From: Paramyrothecium sp. XJ0827
Lineage: Eukaryota; Ascomycota; Sordariomycetes; Hypocreales; Stachybotryaceae
Assembly (NCBI GenBank): GCA_020881915.1
Contig: JAJFPB010000001.1
Location: 3,348,001-3,412,000, forward strand
DNA length: 64,000 nt
Direction: 5' to 3'
Made by a program: the position numbers and the translations under genes. Numbering within the stretch: the stretch's first letter is position 1; each line of letters opens with the position of its first letter. Below are positions 56,573-64,000 of the stretch, piece by piece. The notes beneath the pieces were generated by a model. That model was not told the origin of the DNA, searched no databases, and was given only the letters and a program-made list of their open reading frames with translations.

Positions 56573-59102
56573 CTATATCGCCAATCTAACTGATACAGCT
56601 TGACCGACCTGTACGGTAGGATGCTGACGGTTCTTGCTGTCCTTCTCGCTTGGCGCATCATGTCGCATATGCATGCCGAAGAACACTTTTCCATTGGACC
56701 GCCTTGTTTTTGCCAAAGTAATGTACGGTTCTTGTCCCTTCTCTCCCGTCTTCGGATTCACGCAAACCATATGGCACCTCTGGCAGGGCCCAAGTAACTC
56801 AAAATTTTGTGATCCAATCCTGATACTCCTCCAGGCGTCTTCCGAGTATGGCTCAGGCTTACTGTTGTCTTGCTGGCCTTCGCCGATGACGATATTAGCT
56901 CGAAACACAGTTTCTGAGACTCCACGTCCACCATTTTGCAGAATTTCCCGATTGAGCGCATCGACACTGGCTTGATGGATCATCAGAATAGGGCTCTCGT
57001 TAGATAGTAATAGCCTCCTATCATCTTGTCGACCCGAGTCAGAGCCCGGGGGCGTAGGAATGTCTGCTGCTGTCCGAGGCAGGTCCTCATCTATGAAGCC
57101 TAGGCCTTGCGGTCGCTGAGCATTTAGCTTCATAAGGCGACTGAAGTTGTCGGCGCCTCCGACCGGGAATCTTGCTAGTGCACAAGGTACACCTAGTGCC
57201 TCTGTGAAGAAATCGTTCACGTTTTCAGAACAGTACATTAAGGCTGACACCTCGTCACCGCAGACCTGCGACGACGTCTCTTTGAAGTTGACTCCATTCG
57301 GCAGAACGTCTGGGGAGAGCGGAACCGTAATCTCAGCAAGGGTCTTCTTCATCCTCGGGCCTTCATATCTCACTCGAAGTACACCACAGTCGAAGTCTAG
57401 AGTGGGATGAAGATGTGCCATCCTCGGGTAGCGTTTCTGGCTGAGAGCCTGACCTGATAGCTTGTGAACCAAACACCATTCCCTATCCCACGCAAGCCCC
57501 TCTGCTCGAACTTCCCATGCGATATCCTTGGGAACGACAAACCCTCCGCAACTCTTGATAGGATAAACTGTCATGCTCTTCACGGTGAATTGGGAAGGTT
57601 CTGTGTTCGTGGTCGCATCAGAGAGTTTATCCTCAGGACTTGGCAGTGAGTAATCGACAAAGAACTCTTCGACAAAGCTAATAAACCTGTCGATGTCCGC
57701 TTCTGTGCTCATGGCGCCGATACTGGCGCGGATGACGCCAGTGGGCTTGCCGGCAATAATGTCGTTGTCAGAACCACAGCGGAAGCCGGCAGCGTGTAGC
57801 CGCTTCATTTCCCAGGCCGAGAGGCCAAGGGCCGCCGCGGTTCCTCCTGGGCTACAGAGACTTCCTGTTCTGATATGGATCTGCTTCAGGGCAGCCAATT
57901 TCTCGAACTCGCTCAAGCTTATCCAAGCCCCGGCACTATTCAACATGTTGAAGGAAACGATTGGCCCGACACCCAGCGGTGTCGTGCCATCCGCTGCAGC
58001 GGTATATAATACACAAACAGGTTGACTGTTACGATGACGCAACCTGTTTAAGCGGTTGTGAAGGCGCGAGGCGAGGTAGTTCGTATGTGCCCTTACCTTA
58101 CCCATGCTGCCGAAAAGCTCTTTGTGGACATCCAAAGCTATACCGGCAGCGATAATGCTGTGAAATGGCAGCGTGCCATCTTCGAGGCGATCGTGTAGAG
58201 ATTGTGTCTTCGAGGCATGCCACTGCTCCTTGCGACATATGACCATGTCGACCGTGCCACCACCGAAATATTTTCTGTTATTAAAAATAGGGGCGGCGCT
58301 TCGCCGCACGATTAGAGCACCAAGATTCGGAAACCCAAAGATTTTGTATAGGCTCAACACGACGAAGTCTGCCGTGAAGTCAGGGTGACTCAAATCGAGC
58401 TCGGCTGTGGCTGCGAATGAGGCGACATCCAACAGCGTGTAGAAAGGCATCGAACTTCCGACATATCTCTTTTTCAGTTGCCGCGACCAGGTAATGGGAT
58501 ATCTGCGACCGTCCATGTGTGACTGCGCCGTATACGAGAATAGAGTGGCAGATGCCTTGGTCTTGAGAGACTCAAATGGGCCATGACCGTCAATCCATGA
58601 GTTCACGGCCCCATCGTCGACGCAGACGCTGTGATTTGAATCTTCTCTCACACCTACTAGACTGGTGTGGCATGCTTCATGGTATGCGTAAAGGTAGCCC
58701 CCTGGCAAGGCTCTTACACCCTCCAGGACAAGCTTCACACCGGCAGTGGCGTTAGGCACGAAAACAAGGTCAAACTTCTCTGGATCAGCATTGAAGAACT
58801 GCAAAAGACGTTGCCGAACATCCTCAACACATCGAGTAGAGAGCTGCGACGATTCCGAAAGTGAGTGCGGGTTGCCATATAGCGCTGTGGTCATCTCAGC
58901 GGCAAAAGCAGTCATGAGTGACTTGGCCGGTAACGTGGTACCGGCATGGTCGAGGTATACAGAATCTATGACATATAATAAGCACGGGAATCAACAGGTA
59001 AAACTTGAGGAGTGGATGTCTTGCTGTACCTTTGATAGCTGGATACTCTCTTTGTCGAAATTGCTCAACCGAGGCGTTGTAGCCAGTGTCAGGGCTTCCC
59101 AT
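56573..59102 (-). CDS. hxB: Molybdenum cofactor sulfurase (HxB/MOCOS type)
   Basis: A cytosolic enzyme of 821 residues that adds the terminal sulfur to the molybdenum cofactor of xanthine dehydrogenase-type enzymes, needed for purine use. Exons (minus) are 59102-59030 and 58965-56573; the 64-bp intron keeps phase and completes the conserved block around DHAGTT. The N-terminal half is a PLP-dependent cysteine desulfurase-like domain, with Lys232 (LSLYKIFGFPNLG) as likely PLP lysine and a Cys in HIRTGSLCSPGG. The C-terminal half, from about residue 480 (VKSMTVYPIKSCGG), is the MOSC N-terminal barrel plus the MOSC domain with GPCQRCHMVCVN. Length and order match Aspergillus HxB. Codon use is ordinary. 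Confidence 0.95.
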
Positions 59103-61408
59103 CTTGCCTGTGCTCGCTGCCTGCGAAATCATCGACCAAAATTGAACGAGGTACGCTGTCGAATTTTGGAGCAGGGACTTGCACAAGGACAAGAGGAAGA
59201 AGATGATGAACGCCATTTTGAATCGTGGTTGTTACTCCCCCTACTCTTATGCATCCATGTAAAGCTGCAAAGACGGAAAGCAGTCGTGCTGTCATGTTTC
59301 CAGGCTTGATTGGCCGACCCAAACATTCAGCTTTGCCGAGATCGTGAACACATGCAGGCATGGGTCATTTTCAACCAGGTTCAGTGAGGATGTCAAGATT
59401 CCGATTGAACAGAAGCGAAGGATGACCGGATGTGTGAGGTTTGGCGGGCTGTGGTTGGCTTCCGCCCCCGACCGAGACAAAAGTGGTAGGCGCGTCGGAG
59501 CTCGCCACCTTCCTACGAAAGTGGAGGTACCTGGGCTCCCTGGCACCCCGACCCTCGGCTCCGCCACCGGCTCCAAGGTGTGTGCGGTACCCGTGGTATC
59601 TGAAGATACTGGTGTAACGTCGCCAATCGCCGGCACCATTACCGGTATCGCAGGTACCGTAGTTATCGGGAACAAGGCGTTGGACCAGGGGCCCTTGAAA
59701 CAACACATATCCAGACCTGTATGGGATGCATTGAAGGCTCGCTTCTCATGCTTTCTCGATAGCTTGAATCCATAGCTCTTCAGCCCTCTCCACCCCAGTA
59801 AGCACCAGTGGGCTCCCGTTCTGCCTGAACCTCGCTAGGCCCGGCGACTGCCTTTACTGGCAGCATTTCCCGACTTGAATACTGGTAGATTATGCTGCTT
59901 CTGAGACATACATAATACAAGATAGACTAGTATTTATAACTGGATGGCTTGTCAAGCAATGAATAGAAGAAAGCACATTACATTTCCTTCCCTAGGAATA
60001 TTAGCCATAAGGCCCAAAAAGATGTCTTCGAAAAGATAGGTAAGGTAAGGTAGTTGAGAGCACGATTGGCGTTTTCCCTTTTCTCCCTTCCTATTTCCCT
60101 TCTCAAGCGGCATGTAGCAACTAATCTTTGAAGTGGCTGCCCATCATACTGTTACGAGCATGGTGATTTGCAGTACTCGTTCGCGAGGTATTGGCGTGCG
60201 CAAAGGCGTGCATCAGGTGAGAAGCTGAGGCGCAAGTAAGCTGCGGGTTACGGTGATCCCGTATGACAGTTGGCACTAAGAGACGTCATTTTATTCTACT
60301 TTTTTTTCTTCCAAGTTTTTTTCTTCTTCTAATGTTGTTTCTTCCTTCTGGGCCACTGCCGTCACAGTTACAAATCTCCCAAGGCAAGCTTCAGTGGCTG
60401 CAGCAATAGTAACAAAATTAGACTGTGCTTGGACATTTGAGATTTTGTCATAACTTCTGCGGGCGAGTTGTATGGATCTTGATTGTGCATTAAAGTAGAA
60501 CCAACGCAAAACCTGCAACGTCTAGGTAGAAATCGTGAAGCAACATCAAGCTCAAGAATCGCAAGAGGCAGAAGTGCTGAAGAACGGACCCACCCCACCT
60601 AAATAGGAAAGGGAGGCAAGGTAGGTACTTAGGTGCCTTACCTAAGGGGTCCCCGACGTTCTTACATTCCCTTTCACACTGTAATAAATGCGCTTGATGC
60701 ACTATTCAACACGGTGCGCCGGCTCTCACGTCTCGCCCCATACACTTCCGCGTTTCGGCCAAATGCGCATCGGGAGCTGCCCCCGTCAAAACATCGAGCC
60801 GCAACCGCCTAAGGCCACTCAGCTCCACCGTCGCAGCTCTCCTGCGAATAGGCTTTCCTTCAACACCTCTTCAACGGCCCTGCTTGTTGAACATCGGCAG
60901 TACGCAGCCATTTGCCGCCATCTTTGAAGAGCGCGCATTGCAATAGTTCGTCTACCTCCCATCACCATCTTTCTTCTACTCCCCTTTCCCTCGTCCTTGT
61001 CCTTGAGATTCTCCCTGAAAGTCGCCCTCTCGACCTTGCTTCCCAATCCCATCCACGTTTCTGACCTCCCTCTGCTCTGCGTCCCGGTTTAAGGCCAGCT
61101 TATGTGCCAAATCCGTGTTCTTTTCTCTCTTCCACACCAATTCATTATCACCACTACTACTATTTAATTCTCCCGCCCCTGATTCTTCATTCTGCTACTT
61201 ATTCCAACTGCCTGCATGATCCCTTCCCAACCTCCCTGCTCAGCATGAACGTCTCTAACGCGCAACATCTTGCTGTGCAACAGGCATTGCCTCATCAGGC
61301 TCTCCACTGGCCCGACAATTCCTTCCAGAGCATGCCACGCGTGGTATGATACCAGCTGCTGAGAACAGATTTGCCTGAGGCTGTCTAAAGCTTCCAACAA
61401 TAGCCGCT
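59103..61408. other. Divergent intergenic region, hxB to Ars2 homologue
   Basis: A 2.3-kb interval. GGTACC copies start at 59526, 59586 and 59653, and GGTAAGGTAGG-type motifs lie near 60040 and 60615-60650. From about 60900 to 61400 the plus strand is rich in C and T and is probably promoter and leader of the downstream gene. Short open frames show no family motif. No RNA gene is seen. Confidence 0.5.
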
Positions 61409-64000
61409 ATGGACTCCTACTCGTCTTACCGAGAACCTTCAGGTCGCTCCCCAGTTGATCGAAAATGGGACCGAGACAGCTCTCGAGGTAGAGATGATCG
61501 CGGTGGCGACTCATTCTACAGAGCTAGATCTCCTGGTAAGTTCAATCCACGATTACGAACCACGCGCAACATAACCCATTGGGCTAACAACGCAATCTTC
61601 AGGAAATGACCGCAGAGAACGCAGACGATCGCGCTCGCCCGGACCGGTCGATCGCTACGAACCTCGATCGCGACGAGAGGACCGCGACCGCGACGACCGC
61701 CGCCGCATCACTTCTCCTCCGGCCAATATCGACCGCTACGTGCCCGGTCAGGATGGCAATGCTCCTGGCTTAAGCGTGAACCCCCTAGCTGATCCTTCTC
61801 GACTACCATATCAGGTTGGGTTCTCCTACTTCGGGGAATGGTGGAGAATGAATGAGAAGATCAAGGACGAGAAGGAGCGAGCTCGAACCGGCCGTCGTCG
61901 TGAGCCCGAGCGCCCTCGGGGAACCCGAGAAGCAGCCGAAGAACGTGAAAAGGAGAAGGCCAAGATTCAAGCCGCCTACGACTCGTACAAGGAGGATCTT
62001 CAAGGCAAAATGGCTCGAGCCTTTGTCGCTGAACATAAGAAGGAGCAGTGGTTCAGAGAAAGATACGTGCCTGAAATCCGCGACGATTTCAGAGGGAAGC
62101 TCAACGAGTTCCGCCGTGGGGCGTACAGCCAGTGGGAACAAGACCTAGAGTCTGCCACGTTCGACGACTTTTCCCTCGAGGGTGTTTCCAAGAGCGAGAG
62201 CAACGGCGCAGGCGGCGTTGCCGAGAAGGAGGAGGGAGAAGCAACCGCTGCCAATGAGATACTCGGAGTTGGTGATCTCGTACCGGCCGGCTCAGCTGAT
62301 GTACGGGACGAGAATCAATATCAGCCTACCCTGCTCATCAAGACGATTGCTCCTCATGTTAGCCGCCAGAACCTTGAGGCCTTCTGCAAGGAGCATCTTG
62401 GAGAGGAAGAAGGTGGTTTCAAGTGGCTTTCTCTTTCGGATCCCAATCCCAGCAAAAGGTATCACCGAATCGGTTGGGTGATGCTGCACCCCTCGTCTGA
62501 TGCCGCGATACCTTTAGAACGGACCGACCCCAAGGATGAGGATGAAGAAAAACCAGCCATGTCGCCTGTACCGATTTCTACTGCAGACAAAGCCCTGGAA
62601 GCGATCAATGGCAAGACGGTCAAAGATGAAGTGCGAGGTGACTTCGTCTGTCATGTAGGCGTCCACAGTCCGCCCGTCCACCCAAGGAAGAAGGCTTTGT
62701 GGGATTTGTTCTCCGCCCCTGAGCGTATTGACAAAGACCTTCTACTTGTCCAGCGATTGGTGAATAAGTTTGAAGAGGACTTTGGATCAGACTTTCAGGC
62801 CATTCTGAAGGTCGAGGAAAGAGTGAGCGAATTGAGGAATGCCGGCCGTCTGCAGCCAGCTGTGCCGCCCACTCCAACCAAGAAAGTCAAGAAGGCGCGG
62901 GAGTTTGACATGGACGAAGCAATGGATGAACCAGAAGATGGCATGGCCGAGGAAGAAGAAGAGGAAGAAGGTGCCATTGAAGACGAGGAAAATGATGACG
63001 AAGACCTGTTGGTCAAGAAGAAACAACTTGATCTTCTCATCGAATACCTGCGCCGAGTCTTCAACTTCTGCTTCTTCTGTGTCTTCGAGAGTGACTCCAT
63101 TCATGAACTCACCCGCAAATGCCCGGGAGGACACTTACGTCGTCCTCGCAGCACGTTGTCCTCTACTGCTAGGGCTGTTGCACGGGCAAGTGCGAATGGT
63201 GATCCATTCCCAGGCAAGAAACGGTCTGAAACAAGCGAAGATGCGGAAGCCGGAGAGGCCACTGAAACGGATAAAAAATTTCGCAACACCTCGAACAAGA
63301 CTGAGCAGCAGCTTCTCCGAGCCTACAACTGGGTCAAGACGTTTGAAGACAAGTTGATGCAGATTTTGGAACCTCAAACCGTCGATATTCGAAAATTAGG
63401 TGGCCGTGATATCGACGAGGCTGTCAATGAAGAGTTGATTAAGTTCGTCAAGCAGGAGGATGAGCACAAGTGGAGGTGCAAGGCCCCAGACTGCACGAAG
63501 CTCTTCAAAGAGGAGCATTTCTGGAAGAAGCACGTGGAGAAGAGGCACGCCGAATGGCTAGAGACCATTAAGCAAGAGGTATGTTGACGGCCCAGCCACG
63601 TAGCAACCTGGGCTATAACTAACGAGGGCAACAGTGCGAACTGATCAATGCGTATGTCATGGATCCTGCTCATATTGCACCATCAAGAACAGATGCGAAC
63701 AGCAATGGCCACTTCCCACCAGCGAATGGACAAAGCGCAAGCGGTACGCCTCGGGGCTTCAACTTGCAAAACTTTGCCATGAATAATATGATGGGAATGC
63801 CTGGTTTCCCGATGCCAATGGGCAACTTCCCGCTTCCCTTCAATGGCGTGCAGCCTGGCGGATGGAACCCTATGGGCGATGACCGTTCTGGTGGCCCGGT
63901 TCGTCGCGGAGGCATGTCTGGCGGCCGTGGACAGTTCCGTTCTGGACCTTACGACCGCCGAGGGGGCAACCGCTATGAGGGTGGTGGAGGTCGCGGCCGT
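61409..64000 (+). CDS. ars2: Ars2/SERRATE-type zinc-finger protein (3' end beyond window)
   Basis: A nuclear RNA-processing protein; at least 823 residues are visible. Exons: 61409-61535, 61603-63578 and 63635 to beyond 64000, with phases agreeing. The N-terminus is an Arg/Ser/Asp-rich region (SRGRDDRGGD, RRERRRSRSP). Next comes the SERRATE/Ars2 N-terminal domain (VGFSYFGEWWRMNEK), a helical charged region, an RRM-like middle (TLLIKTIAPHVSRQNLEAFC) and a Glu-rich linker. The single C2H2 finger is Cys668-x4-Cys673-x12-His686-x4-His691. After the last intron the chain becomes Gly/Pro/Asn-rich with RGG repeats, as in the C-terminal region of the family. In animals, plants and fission yeast this protein links the cap-binding complex to RNA processing and decay; that role is inferred here. 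The window ends inside the RGG tail. Confidence 0.92.

Noticed and set aside
25871..59102. Idea of a nitrogen-metabolism gene cluster (urease, npr2, lys9, hxB)
   Set aside because: The genes are separated by unrelated housekeeping genes, lie on both strands without a shared regulator, and belong to different pathways.
59344..59775. A 143-codon plus-strand frame between hxB and the Ars2 homologue
   Set aside because: No recognisable motif, composition like the surrounding spacer, and it overlaps other short frames on the opposite strand.
1..64000. CRISPR arrays, rRNA or prokaryotic features
   Set aside because: The window is eukaryotic with spliceosomal introns throughout, and no regularly spaced direct repeats were found.

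Overview
The window is nuclear DNA of a filamentous ascomycete, most likely a Sordariomycete (Hypocreales/Glomerellales grade). The evidence is the gene content: a HET-C protein, a CYT-18-type mitochondrial tyrosyl-tRNA synthetase, a fused BTA1 betaine-lipid synthase, HxB, NPR2, and a GH18 chitinase with DGVDIDWEYP. The architecture agrees: short GT-AG introns (mostly 47-124 bp) with CTAAC/CTGAC branch points, and GC-rich exons. I assembled 18 protein-coding genes exon by exon, checking that the reading phase is kept across every junction. I saw no rRNA, tRNA, CRISPR array or recognisable transposon. No species can be named from the sequence alone.

Layout: 1.5-3.5 kb Zn2Cys6 regulator (+); 4.4-5.6 kb aldo-keto reductase (+); 6.9-8.5 kb single-pass membrane protein with an Atg8-interacting-like motif (+); 9.3-11.6 kb PA-TM-RING ubiquitin ligase (-); 11.6-16.3 kb gene-free; 16.3-19.6 kb het-c (-); 19.6-23.3 kb gene-free; 23.3-25.0 kb HMG-box protein (+); 25.9-28.9 kb urease (-); 30.1-32.1 kb ADA3/NGG1 of SAGA (-); 34.7-37.4 kb BTA1 (+); 38.3-38.9 kb SDH4 (-); 39.4-41.4 kb mitochondrial TyrRS (+); 41.6-43.0 kb NPR2 (-); 44.7-46.1 kb DSK2 (+); 47.2-47.9 kb a possible gene relic; 48.7-50.6 kb LYS9 (-); 51.7-53.1 kb MDR oxidoreductase (+); 53.4-55.1 kb chitinase (-); 56.6-59.1 kb HxB molybdenum cofactor sulfurase (-); 61.4-64.0 kb Ars2/SERRATE homologue (+), cut by the window end.

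The genes are mainly housekeeping and nutrient genes rather than a biosynthetic cluster. Several touch nitrogen use (urease, HxB for purine catabolism, NPR2 in the SEACIT/GATOR1 nitrogen-TORC1 branch, LYS9), but they are scattered on both strands and I infer no operon-like unit. Urease has a cluster of five HGATAR sites upstream, fitting AreA/NIT2 control. SDH4 and mitochondrial TyrRS are divergent across 451 bp with three CCAAT elements.

The points most worth a second look are the uncharacterised membrane protein at 6.9 kb with Atg39-like topology, an 11-nt microexon in LYS9, a GC-AG intron in urease, tandem splice acceptors that would change the RING-protein and ADA3 products, acidic/basic repeats in HET-C, and a palindromic GGTACC motif about three times over-represented in intergenic DNA.
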